From NCBI GenBank assembly GCA_050011895.1, contig JBEKIF010000058.1:1-54379 (forward strand): a DNA stretch of 54,379 nucleotides, read 5' to 3'. The translations under genes were made by a program, and so were the position numbers. Below are positions 33,148-42,024 of this stretch, one piece after another; the stretch's first letter is position 1; every line of letters starts with the position of its first letter. Under the pieces are notes generated by a model. It saw only the letters and a program-made list of their open reading frames with translations. It was not told the DNA's origin and made no database searches. The DNA comes from DATBGO01 sp050011895. GTDB lineage: Bacteria > Actinomycetota > Actinomycetes > Streptosporangiales > Streptosporangiaceae.

Positions 33148-34905
33148 ATGCCCAGGGCCAACGAGCAGGTCGCTGCGCTGCTCCGCGAGTACGCCGACCT
33201 TGTCGCGATCACCGGCGGTGACGCCTTCAGGGCCCGCGTCTACGAGAAGGCGGCCCGCGCTGTCGACGGATATTCCGACGATGTCTCACGGCTGTCGGCG
33301 GCCGAACTCCGGCTCATCCCCGGCGTAGGCAAGTCGATCGCGGACAAGATCAGCGAAGCGGTAGCCACCGGCACCATCAAGGCGCTGGACATACTTCGCG
33401 CGCAGATCCCGCCTGGCGTGCGCGAGCTGACCAGCATTCCCGGCCTCGGGCCCGCCCGCGCGGTGGCGCTCTACCGGGAACTGCAAATCAGCTCGGTGGC
33501 CGAGCTCACGGACGCGATCAAGGCAGGCAGGCTCCGGGATCTCAAGGGCTTCGGGCGGCGGAGCGAGGACCGGATCCTGCACGGCATCGAGGTCATGCGG
33601 ATGGCCGGCCAGCGGGTACACCTGGACGTTGCCATGGATACCGCCGCCGGCCTGGTCGCCGCCATCGGCGCGGTCCCTGGCTGCACGCGCTGCACCTATG
33701 CCGGCTCGCTGCGGCGGATGCGGGAAACCATCGGCGACATCGACATTCTCGCCGCCGCTACTGACAGCGCACCGCTGATGACGGCGCTCACCGTGCTGCC
33801 TGAGACCGCCGAGGTGATCGCCCGCGGTGCTGCCAAGACATCCATCCGCACCACCCGGGGCCTGCAGGTGGACCTGCGGGTGGTGCCGCCGGACTGCTGG
33901 GGCGCCGCCCTCCAGTACTTCACCGGGTCCCAGGCGCACAACGTGCGGGTCCGCGAGATAGCGGTTCGCAAGAAGCTCAAGCTCTCGGAGTACGGCCTAT
34001 TCGACACCGAGACCGGGGAGCTGATCGTGTCAAGGACCGAGGAGGACGTATATTCCAGGCTCGGCATGGCCTGGGTGCCGCCCACGCTGCGCGAGGACAC
34101 CGGCGAGGTCCAGGCCGCGCTCCGCGGCGCCCTGCCGGTTCTGGTTACCGACCGGGATATCCGCGGTGACCTGCACACGCACACCAACCTCACCGACGGC
34201 GTCGCGTCGCTTGAGCAGATGGTGGCGGCCGCGCAAGGCCGCGGGTATGAGTACTACGCGATTACCGATCACGCGCCGAACCTGTTCATGCAGCGGATGA
34301 CCAGCGAGAAGATGCTCGCGCAGCGGGAGCAGGTGCAGGCGCTTGCGGCGCTGCTTGACGCCGGGCGCGACGGCGGCGCGGCGATGGCCCTGCTGCACGG
34401 CACCGAGCTCAACATCGCCCCGGACGGTTCGGTCGACTGGCCCGCCGAGTTCCTCGACGGGTTCGACGTCTGCGTCGCCTCAGTGCATTCTCATTTCGAT
34501 CAGCCGAGACACGCGATGACCCGCAGGTTCATCACCGCTTGCGAGAACCCGCACGTGAATATCATCGGCCACCCGCTGACCCGCAAGATCGGCCGCCGCC
34601 CGCCCGTCGACGCGGACCTGCCCGAGCTGTTCGCCGCGTGCGCGAGGACCGGCACGGCTCTCGAGATCAACTCGCACCCGGCCCGGCTGGACCTGCCGTC
34701 GGAGCACATCCGCGCGGCTCGCGACGCTGGCGTGAAGTTCTCCATCGACACCGACGCGCACTCCACCGGCCACCTGGACCACCTGCGCTACGGTGTCGGC
34801 AATGCACAGCGCGGCTGGCTCACGCCTGACGACGTGATCAACACCTGGCCCCTGGCCCGCCTTACCGAGTTCCTGGCCAAGGGCGGCGCTACAGCACGCC
34901 ATTGA
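33148..34905 (+). CDS. polX: DNA polymerase/3'-5' exonuclease, family X
   Basis: A 585-residue PolX with both halves. The N-terminal polymerase-beta-like part has HhH segments (LRLIPGVGKSIADKISEAV and LTSIPGLGPARAVALY), and the catalytic triad lies in AGSLRRMRETIGDIDILAA with VDLRVVPP. The C-terminal PHP nuclease domain starts near residue 345 (DLHTHTNLTDG, YAITDHAP, HSHFDQPR, IIGHPLTRKIGRRPP, DTDAHSTGHLDH). It fills and processes ends in base-excision and break repair. The start is ATG 33148, 36 bases beyond a tandem repeat array. Confidence 0.95.
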   Translation: MPRANEQVAALLREYADLVAITGGDAFRARVYEKAARAVDGYSDDVSRLSAAELRLIPGVGKSIADKISEAVATGTIKALDILRAQIPPGVRELTSIPGLGPARAVALYRELQISSVAELTDAIKAGRLRDLKGFGRRSEDRILHGIEVMRMAGQRVHLDVAMDTAAGLVAAIGAVPGCTRCTYAGSLRRMRETIGDIDILAAATDSAPLMTALTVLPETAEVIARGAAKTSIRTTRGLQVDLRVVPPDCWGAALQYFTGSQAHNVRVREIAVRKKLKLSEYGLFDTETGELIVSRTEEDVYSRLGMAWVPPTLREDTGEVQAALRGALPVLVTDRDIRGDLHTHTNLTDGVASLEQMVAAAQGRGYEYYAITDHAPNLFMQRMTSEKMLAQREQVQALAALLDAGRDGGAAMALLHGTELNIAPDGSVDWPAEFLDGFDVCVASVHSHFDQPRHAMTRRFITACENPHVNIIGHPLTRKIGRRPPVDADLPELFAACARTGTALEINSHPARLDLPSEHIRAARDAGVKFSIDTDAHSTGHLDHLRYGVGNAQRGWLTPDDVINTWPLARLTEFLAKGGATARH

Positions 34906-34963
34906 CCGTGCGGGATCGCGGGTACGCAGCCGGCGCCCGTACGAGGTTTCCCACCGCAAACCC

Positions 34964-34991
34964 GGCCGGTAGCCGCTGCAGGCTACCGGCC
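34964..34991. terminator. Bidirectional hairpin between polX and the repeat-protein gene
   Basis: A perfect 11-bp stem (GGCCGGTAGCC at 34964-34974 with GGCTACCGGCC at 34981-34991) has the 6-base loop GCTGCA. It lies between two converging stop codons (34905 and 35004), the right place for a terminator serving both strands. No T-tract is present. Confidence 0.7.
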
Positions 34992-35003
34992 AGGTCGCGG
35001 CGG

Positions 35004-36764
35004 CTATCGCACGGCCGTGGTGAGCGGCGCCGGGTCAGAACTCGTCGACAGTGCTACCGAGGCACCGCTCATGCTGGACGCATTCGTGACGCCCTTGAGA
35101 ACCAGCGTGACCACATCCTTGGCCCCGAGTTCCTGCGGACAACTGCCGGTGCTGAGCGCGACCGTCGCCGTCGTCCCCTTGATGGACGAGACGCCGCCGC
35201 ACTCCTGGCCGATCGTGTCGTCAGTGACTGAGACCGCCGCACCGGGCGGCATGCCGGTACCAGGCGGCAGGCTCACCGTTATCGCTGAGTCCGAGTTCGT
35301 GGCGGTCACGAGCCCGTTGCTGGTCCGGAAGGTGAACGAGTACGTCACGCCGGACGCCCCGGCCTTGGTCGAGCTCAGCTGCACGATGTCGTCGACCACG
35401 GAGGTCTTGGCGGTGACCAGGTAGCCGGCGGAGGCCGCCGCCGGGTCTGATGTCGTCGAGACCGCGGCCGTGCCGGTCCCGCTCGACGACGGGCTGGTGG
35501 CGCCGAAGACGATGACGCTGATCTCGTCGCCCGCCCCGGCGCCCAGGTTGCCGCCCGATCCGGGCAGCACCGTGGCACTCGTGCCCGAGCTGGTGACGGT
35601 GGACCCGGCCGCCGCGCCGGTGGCATCGTTGAACACCGTGGCGGACCCGCTGGCCGGGAACTTCGTCCCGCTCGCCGCCTTGAGGGCGATAGTCGAGAAG
35701 TCGTCACCAGCGCCGCTGGGCGTGAAACCGTTCGTCACCTTGAAGGTGGCCGAGAACGCCACCTCGGCGGCGGACGCCGAGGATGAGACGAGGCTGAGGA
35801 CCAGCGGGCTGACAGACGTCTGCGCCGTCAGGTCGATGGGCTCCGATGCCCGGCCCGCCGAGGGCGTCGTCGTTACCGAGAACGTCCCGCTGCCGCTCTT
35901 GGCGGAGTTGGCGACGCCGTAGGCCAGGACCGTGATCTCGTCGCCGCTCTTCGTGGTCAGCCCGCCGTCGGCGAGCGTGATGGACGGGCCGGCCGAGCTC
36001 CCGCCCACCGGGCAGGGCACGCCCTCGGCACCCGTCGTGTCGTCGACGAGGATGTACTGGCCGCTTGCCGAGCACAGCGGAAAGACCGCACCAGCCGAGG
36101 CCAGCTTCACCGTGGACGTTCCGCTGACGAGCGGTCCTGTCGAATGGAAGGTCTCGGCGTAAAGGACCTTCGCCGCCGAGGCCGATGCCGAGCTCAGCTG
36201 GTCCGTGGCGGTCATCGCCGTCGGGCCCGTCAGGGGGAGCTTCACGAGCCCTGGGTCAGCACTGGTCGAGACGCTGGCCGAGCTCATCGTCGCCGGGTTG
36301 GTCACCCCCTTGATCACCACGAAGATCGTGTTTCCCGGATTGGTGTCGAACCCTGCGGTGATCGCGACCGACGAGCCGGTCACGGTCGCGCTCACGCAGC
36401 CGTTCTCCGGACCCTGCGAGCCGGCCGGGCCTGCGTCGATGAAGAAGTACTCGCTACAGCCGCCGGACGGGAACTTGGTGCCCGAGGGCGCCTTGATGAT
36501 CACAGTGGACGAGCTGTCCCCGGCACCGCTGGAAACCAGCCGGTCAGCGGCGGCGAAGCCGACCGACCAGGTCACCCCGGCCGCCGCCGGGGCGTACGAG
36601 CTGAGCTGCAGGAACGGGTCAGTTACCGATCGCTGCGCCAGCAGCGTGTACGTCAGCGTGGCGGCCACCGGGTCAGATGTCGTGCGGATCGTCACGTGCT
36701 GGGTGCCCGTCGAGCCCGGGCTGGTCACGCCGTAGAACACCAGCGTGACCTCATCACCGGGGTT
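35004..36764 (-). pseudogene. 5'-truncated secreted Ig-like repeat protein
   Basis: About 585 residues of low-complexity Ser/Thr/Ala/Gly-rich beta repeats are visible. A unit of roughly 130-145 residues recurs: GDExTV-x-x-GVT, then SVSTSxDP, then a gap, VTYSxxF and xGTxFP. Five such GDE/GVT blocks occur. Cys pairs (GGCSEYFF, ENGCVSA; PLCSAS, VPCPVG) suggest extracellular disulfides. The family is common on actinobacterial cell surfaces, with no known role. There is no signal peptide: at about 36,764 the protein sequence runs directly into the coding sequence of the LAL-type regulator in another frame. A possible start at 36872 lies inside the regulator gene and yields residues with no homology. 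It is therefore a 5'-truncated gene. Confidence 0.7.
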
Positions 36765-38680
36765 TCGTCGCGGTGCGCTTCGGCCTCCAGCACCGATCGG
36801 ACGGTTCGCGCGCGATCGCCTGAGTAGGAGGCCAGCGCCGCCTCGGTCCACGACGCATAGGCGATCACCCATTCCTCGTGGTACGCCCGGCCGATCTCGC
36901 GGATCTCGTCAATGCTCGCCTCGGCCTCGGCGAACCGGCCCAGTTCGATGAGGACATCGGACCTGAAGCTCTGCACGAGCGCGCGGTAAACGCTCCAAGA
37001 GGGAAGCTGGGCGAGCACCTCGTCGAGAGTGGCCAGGGCGCGGTCGTTACGGCAGAGCGCGAAGTAGAAGCCCATGGCGACAGCCACGAGCGCCTGCGCC
37101 TCCCAGGTCCGCTGCCCGGCCCTGCGGGCCAGCCTGGCCGAGGCCAGCAGCAGCGTCTCCGCCTCGGCGTCCACGCCATCATCGCTGAACCATGATGCCA
37201 GGCGCCCGAGCACGTCGAGTGCCCTGGCCCTGGCCGCGGTCTCGTCGGCGCCCGCGCTAGCCACCACCGAGGCGGCCAGCGCCCTGGCCTGCTCCCTGCA
37301 CCGCTCGTCCCACATGAGGTCTCTGGCTCGCTCGGCGTCGACCTCCCGCCGGAACACCTGGTCGGTACCGTCCGGATGGCTGTCGACGATCCGCGCCGCA
37401 CGGGCCAGCGCCTGCCCCCTGACGTCGGCCCGATGTGCGGTCTCGGCGGCCCGGGCCAGGTGCAGCAGGACTCTCGGATGCTGGTGCACGGCGGCCGGCG
37501 GCAAGTCGGCGACCACGTCGCGCAGCGTTGCCCAGCCGATGTCCTCGACGGTACCGACGGCGACCGCCGCCAGCATCCGGGCGGCATCGGCTGGCAGCCG
37601 CGCCGCCAGCAGCGTCCGCAGCGCAGCCAGCAGCTCACCGTGGCGCTGGTACACGCCGGCGGCCGCACGCGCCGTCTCGGGCGCTAGCTCACTTCCTGAC
37701 GCCAGGTAGGCGGCGACTGGGCCGGGCATCTCCCACCATCCGGTCGGCGCCTGGGTCAGCCCCGTCGGCGCCTGGGTCAGCGGGAGCCCTACGGCCAGAA
37801 TGCGGTGCAGCGTGCCATCGGCGCCGCTGACGGCGTCGGCGATGTCGGCTGACAGCAGCGGGAGGTGGGCCAGCTGGGTGACGGCGGCGCGCTCCGGCGG
37901 CCGCAGCAGCGCCATGACCGGGTCAAGCAGCGGCGCGATGGTCACCTCCCGGCGGCCGCCGCGGTCGCGGGCAGGACCGATCCCCTCGACGGTCGCTTGG
38001 GATGAGGCGGCCAGGACCAGCGCCGTCGCCCAGCCCTGGGTTGACTCAAGCAGGACACTCAGCTCCCAGCTCGACGGCTGCCGCCTGAGGTAGCCGCCGA
38101 TCAGCGCCGAGGCCTCGAGCTCGGTGAACTCAAGCGCCCTGGTGTCGAGGTGGACGGTCGCCGGCAGCCTCCGTAGCGGCTCGAGCCCGTCCGCCAGCCT
38201 GCGGCCAGTGACGATCAGGCGGTGCGGGGCAGGCAGCCCGCGGGCCAGCCGTAGCACGAGGGCCGCCACCTGCGGCTGGCGGAGGTGGTGCGCGTCGTCG
38301 AGGACGACGAGCAGCGGCACGTGCAGCCGGGCTAACGCATCAAGCAGCCGCTCGCCCGCGACGGCGGGATCGCCCACGTCGGTAGCTGAGGCCAGGTCCG
38401 AGAGCTTCGAGGCCACGAAGGACCGCCGCAGGGATCCCATCAGGATGGCGGGATCATCGTCCTGGGGACCGGCCGGCACGAATGCCGTGGCGACGCCAAG
38501 CTCCCGCTGGAACTGCCTGGCGAGCACCGACTTACCGTAACCAGCCCCTGCCTCGACGACGCCGACCGGGCCAGCCAGCAGCTCACTGAGCAGCCGGTGG
38601 CGAACCACTTCCCGTCCTGGGCCCGATTCGAGGCCCCCGGCGGCGGGTACGGATCCTGGCGATAACCGGCTGGCGGCCAT
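36725..38680 (-). CDS. LAL/MalT-type ATP-binding regulator, 3'-truncated (no LuxR HTH)
   Basis: The gene encodes 651 residues. Walker A is VEAGAGYGKSVLARQ near residue 43, Walker B is LLVVLDDAHHLRQPQ near 131, and long helical TPR-like repeats follow. Proteins of this kind end with a LuxR HTH, but none is present: homology stops near SVLEAEAHRDE (about 36,770). The last dozen codons are the neighbouring repeat-protein gene read in another frame, ending at TGA 36725-36727. A 21-bp tandem duplication (37743-37763 and onward) gives LTQAPTG twice. Without its DNA-binding domain the product cannot act as a normal activator, and the gene is probably a pseudogene. Confidence 0.8.
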   Translation of the reverse strand: MAASRLSPGSVPAAGGLESGPGREVVRHRLLSELLAGPVGVVEAGAGYGKSVLARQFQRELGVATAFVPAGPQDDDPAILMGSLRRSFVASKLSDLASATDVGDPAVAGERLLDALARLHVPLLVVLDDAHHLRQPQVAALVLRLARGLPAPHRLIVTGRRLADGLEPLRRLPATVHLDTRALEFTELEASALIGGYLRRQPSSWELSVLLESTQGWATALVLAASSQATVEGIGPARDRGGRREVTIAPLLDPVMALLRPPERAAVTQLAHLPLLSADIADAVSGADGTLHRILAVGLPLTQAPTGLTQAPTGWWEMPGPVAAYLASGSELAPETARAAAGVYQRHGELLAALRTLLAARLPADAARMLAAVAVGTVEDIGWATLRDVVADLPPAAVHQHPRVLLHLARAAETAHRADVRGQALARAARIVDSHPDGTDQVFRREVDAERARDLMWDERCREQARALAASVVASAGADETAARARALDVLGRLASWFSDDGVDAEAETLLLASARLARRAGQRTWEAQALVAVAMGFYFALCRNDRALATLDEVLAQLPSWSVYRALVQSFRSDVLIELGRFAEAEASIDEIREIGRAYHEEWVIAYASWTEAALASYSGDRARTVRSVLEAEAHRDETPVMRSRWCSTA

Positions 38681-38718
38681 CCGATAACGCTACGGCCAGT
38701 TTGCCGGTAGCCGCACGT

Positions 38719-38745
38719 GTTATGTCCATCACAGATGGTCATAAC
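38719..38745. promoter_or_regulatory. 27-bp near-perfect palindrome, candidate operator
   Basis: GTTATGTCCATC (38719-38730) and GATGGTCATAAC (38734-38745) are inverted repeats with one mismatch and a 3-base centre. The site is AT-rich in a GC-rich background. It lies in the 154-base divergent region between the truncated LAL gene (minus) and the mannosyltransferase-like gene (plus). The size and symmetry fit a dimeric regulator. Seen directly; function inferred. Confidence 0.55.
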
Positions 38746-38775
38746 CACATCCGCCATGGAGTCCCCCCCTCGGTG

Positions 38776-38791
38776 ACGCACGGGCGTGCGT
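38776..38791. promoter_or_regulatory. Second palindrome in the same divergent region
   Basis: ACGCACG (38776-38782) and CGTGCGT (38785-38791) form a perfect 7-bp inverted repeat around GG. It lies about 30 bases from the 27-bp palindrome and 44 bases before the GTG start of the mannosyltransferase-like gene. It could be an operator or a leader hairpin. Confidence 0.4.
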
Positions 38792-38834
38792 AGGGTGGCA
38801 ACCAGGTCATTGTCCTGGATCATGGTGATTTTTT

Positions 38835-40436
38835 GTGATTGATCATCCCGGCAGGGAGTCACCGGCAACGCATCGCGTGTCCCAGCCTGATCCGCCCCAG
38901 CTGGGGCCGGCGCACCGCTGGCTGGGGCGCGCGGCGGTGGCCGCGATCGGCGCGAGCCTCGCGCTGATCGTAACGGTCGGCGCTCAGCGGCCGTCGGCGG
39001 CGGAGCCGGTCTTCCCCGCCGCATCACCTTGGCCGCCGTGGTCCGTTGACACCCATCCGCCGGTCATCCTCGTCGCCATATCGATGTGGGCGGCAGCTGT
39101 CCTCGGCAGCACCGGCGTGGCTCTCGGGCTGCTGGCCGCGCGGCGGGGCTGGCGGCCGCGGCCGCGCTTCCTGATCATCGGCTCGGTGGTGGCGGTCATC
39201 GCGTTGCTGGTGATCGCGCCGATGGGTTCCGGGGACATGCTGGACTACGCGGCATACGGGCGGATCGCAGTGCTAGGACACAGCCCGTACCTGATGACGC
39301 CCTTCCGCCTGAAGATCGCGGGCGATCCGATCGGGACCATCACGCCGGTCATCTTCGAGCACGATCCGTCGGTATACGGCCCGCTTGCCACGGCGAGCGA
39401 ATGGGCGGCATCGAAGCTGGCCGGGGACTCGGCCGCGAAGACCATCTTCTGGCTGAAGCTGTGGAACGCGCTGGCCTACCTGGCGCTGGTGCTGGCCCTG
39501 GACCGGCTGCTGCGCGGCGACGGCGCCCAGCGGGTGCGGGCGCACCTGCTGTGGTCGGTGAACCCGCTCATGCTGTTCGCGGTGCTGGCCGGCGGTCACA
39601 TCGACGGGCTGGCCGCCTGCCTGGGCGTCATCGCCCTGATTGCCCTGAGAAGGATCGATGCCCGCCACGGACTGCTGGCGGGCGCCCTGCTCGGCGCGGC
39701 GGCCGCGGTCAAGGCACCGCTCATCTTGTTCGGGGCCGGCCTGGCGTGGGCGGCGCGGCGGTCGCCCCGCACGCTAGCGGCGCTGGTGCTCGGGACAGCC
39801 GCCGCGGCAGTCCCCAGCTATCTGCTGGCCGGCCAGGGCGCGATATCGGCTGTGGTCAACCGGGCGAGCGGGCAGCCCGTCTTCTACGTGCCCTGGGAGC
39901 TGCTGGCCCGGGCGCTGCACTGGTCCGCAGCCAGCCAGCGGATCGACGCCGCGGGGATCCTCGCGTTCGCGGTGCTGGCCGCGGTTCTCCTCTGGCGGAT
40001 GCCTGCCGGGCCGCCCGGCCTGCCGTCCGCCCGGCCGGCCCTGGCTCTCACGCTGGCCTGGCTCATCGTCTCGCCTCAGCAGCGTCCCTGGTACGACGCG
40101 ATGCTCTTCCCGCTGCTGGCCATGATGCCGGCCACCCGGCTGGACTGGATCGTGCTATTCCGCGCGGCCGCCGCCACCATGGCCGAGCTTCCGGGCAGCA
40201 CCTACTACCTCTACCTGCGCCCCTCATGGCTCTCGAGGACTGGCGGCGTGCTGTCCACGGAGCTGGTTCCCTGGGCCCTCATCCTGGCTGTCGTCGCCCT
40301 GCTCGCGCTGTGCGTTACCGGCAGGTGGACGCCCCGCGACCGCAGGGACGCGCCCGCCGCCCGGCCGCGGGTCGCCGCCTGGCTGAGATCCTCAGGAGCC
40401 CGCGATTCCAGGCCGCCCCGGACAGCTCCGCGCTGA
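38835..40436 (+). CDS. GT-C fold polyprenol-phosphate-mannose-type mannosyltransferase
   Basis: A polytopic membrane protein of 533 residues with about eleven to thirteen hydrophobic helices. The external-loop motif MGSGDMLDYAAYGRIAVLGH near residue 135 carries the acidic residue expected in GT-C glycosyltransferases, and VYGPLATASEWAAS follows. The overall layout resembles MptA/MptB-like or GT87-like actinobacterial mannosyltransferases that build cell-envelope glycolipids (lipomannan type). The donor would be polyprenyl-phospho-sugar on the outer side of the membrane. The start is GTG 38835, 9 bases after the in-frame region turns coding. The Arg/Pro-rich last 35 residues are cytoplasmic. 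Confidence 0.83.
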   Translation: MIDHPGRESPATHRVSQPDPPQLGPAHRWLGRAAVAAIGASLALIVTVGAQRPSAAEPVFPAASPWPPWSVDTHPPVILVAISMWAAAVLGSTGVALGLLAARRGWRPRPRFLIIGSVVAVIALLVIAPMGSGDMLDYAAYGRIAVLGHSPYLMTPFRLKIAGDPIGTITPVIFEHDPSVYGPLATASEWAASKLAGDSAAKTIFWLKLWNALAYLALVLALDRLLRGDGAQRVRAHLLWSVNPLMLFAVLAGGHIDGLAACLGVIALIALRRIDARHGLLAGALLGAAAAVKAPLILFGAGLAWAARRSPRTLAALVLGTAAAAVPSYLLAGQGAISAVVNRASGQPVFYVPWELLARALHWSAASQRIDAAGILAFAVLAAVLLWRMPAGPPGLPSARPALALTLAWLIVSPQQRPWYDAMLFPLLAMMPATRLDWIVLFRAAAATMAELPGSTYYLYLRPSWLSRTGGVLSTELVPWALILAVVALLALCVTGRWTPRDRRDAPAARPRVAAWLRSSGARDSRPPRTAPR

Positions 40437-40460
40437 CCTGCTCCCGGGCGGCCAGCACCC

Positions 40461-41258
40461 TCACGGCAGCGCTGCGAGCAGCTCACGGACCGGCTTGCGC
40501 CGCCCGGTATAGAACGGGATCTCCACCCTGGTGTGCAGCCTGGCGCGAGCGCCGCGCAGGTGGCGCATCAGGTCGGTGATCCGGTGCAGTTCGTCGGCCT
40601 CGAAGGCGAGCATCCACTCGTAGTCGTTCAGGGCGAAGCAGGACACCGTGTTGGCACGCACGTCAGGGTATTCGCGGGCCATCATCCCGTGCTCGGCGAG
40701 CATGGCCCGGCGCTCGCCGTCGTCGAGCAGGTACCACTCATACGATCGGACGAACGGGTAGACGCAGACGAATCCGCGCGGCTCCTCGCCCGCCAGGAAC
40801 GCCGGGATGTGGCTCTTGTTGAACTCAGCCGGGCGATGCAGCGCCATCGCCGACCACACCGGCTCGCTGGCCCGGCCCAGGCCGGTCCGGCGGAATCTCG
40901 AGTACACGTCCTGCAGCTCATCGGAGGACGGCGCGATCCACCAGAACATGTAGTCCGCGTCGGCGCGCAGGCCCTGGACGTCGTAGCAGCCTCGGGTGAC
41001 CACGCCCTTGTCGGCGGCCTGCTCGCATAGCTGAGTGACCTCAGCGGCCAGTCCCGCGCGGCCGCCCTCGCCGCTCATCGCGGCCGATGGGGCCGTGTCT
41101 AGCGCGGCGGGATCCGAAACCCGGAACACCGACCACATGGTGTAACGGATCTCCTCGTTCAGCTCCCGCGCCTTCGGCCGCTGCACCGCCTTCGGCCCCT
41201 GCGCTGCCTTCGGCCGCTCTGCGGCCACTCGCGGCTCACTCTTCTCGGTCCCAGCCAT
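40461..41258 (-). CDS. chdC: Coproheme decarboxylase (HemQ/ChdC)
   Basis: A chlorite-dismutase-family enzyme of about 265 residues that converts coproheme III to heme b with peroxide, the last step of the coproporphyrin-dependent route. The actinobacterial signature VCVYPFVRSYEWYLL carries the catalytic Tyr. EHGMMAREYPDVRANTVSCF is the heme-binding His region, and ALNDYEWMLAFEADELHRI and PFYTGRRKPVREL follow. The N-terminal 20 residues contain an 18-bp triplication (41170-41223) encoding PKAxQxP. The start is ATG 41258 just after GAGGGC; a GTG at 41288 would overlap the upstream gene. It follows the enoyl-CoA hydratase by 4 bases. Confidence 0.95.
   Translation of the reverse strand: MAGTEKSEPRVAAERPKAAQGPKAVQRPKARELNEEIRYTMWSVFRVSDPAALDTAPSAAMSGEGGRAGLAAEVTQLCEQAADKGVVTRGCYDVQGLRADADYMFWWIAPSSDELQDVYSRFRRTGLGRASEPVWSAMALHRPAEFNKSHIPAFLAGEEPRGFVCVYPFVRSYEWYLLDDGERRAMLAEHGMMAREYPDVRANTVSCFALNDYEWMLAFEADELHRITDLMRHLRGARARLHTRVEIPFYTGRRKPVRELLAALP
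41170..41223. repeat. 18-bp repeats in the chdC N-terminus
   Basis: Three head-to-tail units (41170-41187, 41188-41205, 41206-41223), each starting GCCTTCGGCC, encode a Lys/Pro/Ala/Gln stretch before the conserved domain. The unit is six codons. Confidence 0.8.
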
Positions 41259-41262
41259 GCCC

Positions 41263-41934
41263 TCATTGTCCACCAGGCAGTCCGGCACCGCAGAGCCGGA
41301 TCACGTCGCCGTACAGCAGCTCCTTGTGCACGGCAAGCGCGCGGCGGTCCTTGGCGGCCAGCTCGCGGGCCAGCGTGACCGCAGCGGTCAGCACCTCATC
41401 CTCGCTGGCCGTCCAGTGAGCGATGCCTGCCGCCTGCGCTTGCCTGGCGTCGTACCTGCGGCCGGTGACGATCGCCTCGTGCGCGGTGCGGCGCGGCAGC
41501 TTGGCCGTGACGACGGCGAACATCTCGGGGGTCAGCGGCATGCCAAGGTCGGCCTCGGGCAGGCACCAGTAGCCCCGGTCCTCGCGCATGATCACGAAGT
41601 CGTGGGCGGTAGCGAGCATCGCGCCGGCGGCGAAGGCGTGACCGTTGACCGCCGCGACAGTGACTGCGGGAAAGCCGATAACGCGGCCGAGGAGCCGGTG
41701 CACGCTGGCCACGAAGCTGGTCGCGTCCCGGCCGGCCGCCGCCAGCCAGTCGAGATCGAGACCGTTGGAGTAAAACTTGCCTTCCCCCGTGGTGACGAGC
41801 GCCGACGGTCCCTCGGCGGGTCCGGCCCGGTCGAGTGCCTCGTTGATCGCGGCGACGGACTCGGCGTCGAACCGGTTCTCTCCGCCACGCATCCGGAGGA
41901 TCCAGACGTCGCCGTCACGCTCGATCCCGATCAC
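41263..41934 (-). CDS. Enoyl-CoA hydratase/isomerase-family protein
   Basis: A crotonase-fold protein of 223 residues. GEGKFYSNGLDLDWLAA gives the oxyanion-hole segment, and AAVNGHAFAAGAMLATAHDF followed by WCLPEADLGMPLTPEM is the second active-site region. The Glu of PEADLGM is kept, while the second catalytic Glu position of hydratases is not obvious, so isomerase or thioesterase activity is possible. The start is GTG 41934 with GGGAG 8 bases upstream; an extension to ATG 42012 has no homology. It sits between cgoX and chdC in a heme cluster. The crotonase fold has no known step in heme synthesis, so it may simply be co-transcribed. Confidence 0.88.
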   Translation of the reverse strand: MIGIERDGDVWILRMRGGENRFDAESVAAINEALDRAGPAEGPSALVTTGEGKFYSNGLDLDWLAAAGRDATSFVASVHRLLGRVIGFPAVTVAAVNGHAFAAGAMLATAHDFVIMREDRGYWCLPEADLGMPLTPEMFAVVTAKLPRRTAHEAIVTGRRYDARQAQAAGIAHWTASEDEVLTAAVTLARELAAKDRRALAVHKELLYGDVIRLCGAGLPGGQ

Positions 41935-42024
41935 CGGCCATCTCCCTTCCCGGCCCCGCGCCGGTGCGGTTGCTGGTTTGTCACCTGAAGACCTTCCAGC
42001 GACGGGTGCCAAGATCCCGTCACG

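Noticed and set aside
36725..36872. An ATG at 36872 as the true start of the repeat protein
   Set aside because: The segment from 36872 to about 36764 is the regulator's coding sequence in another frame and encodes no signal peptide.
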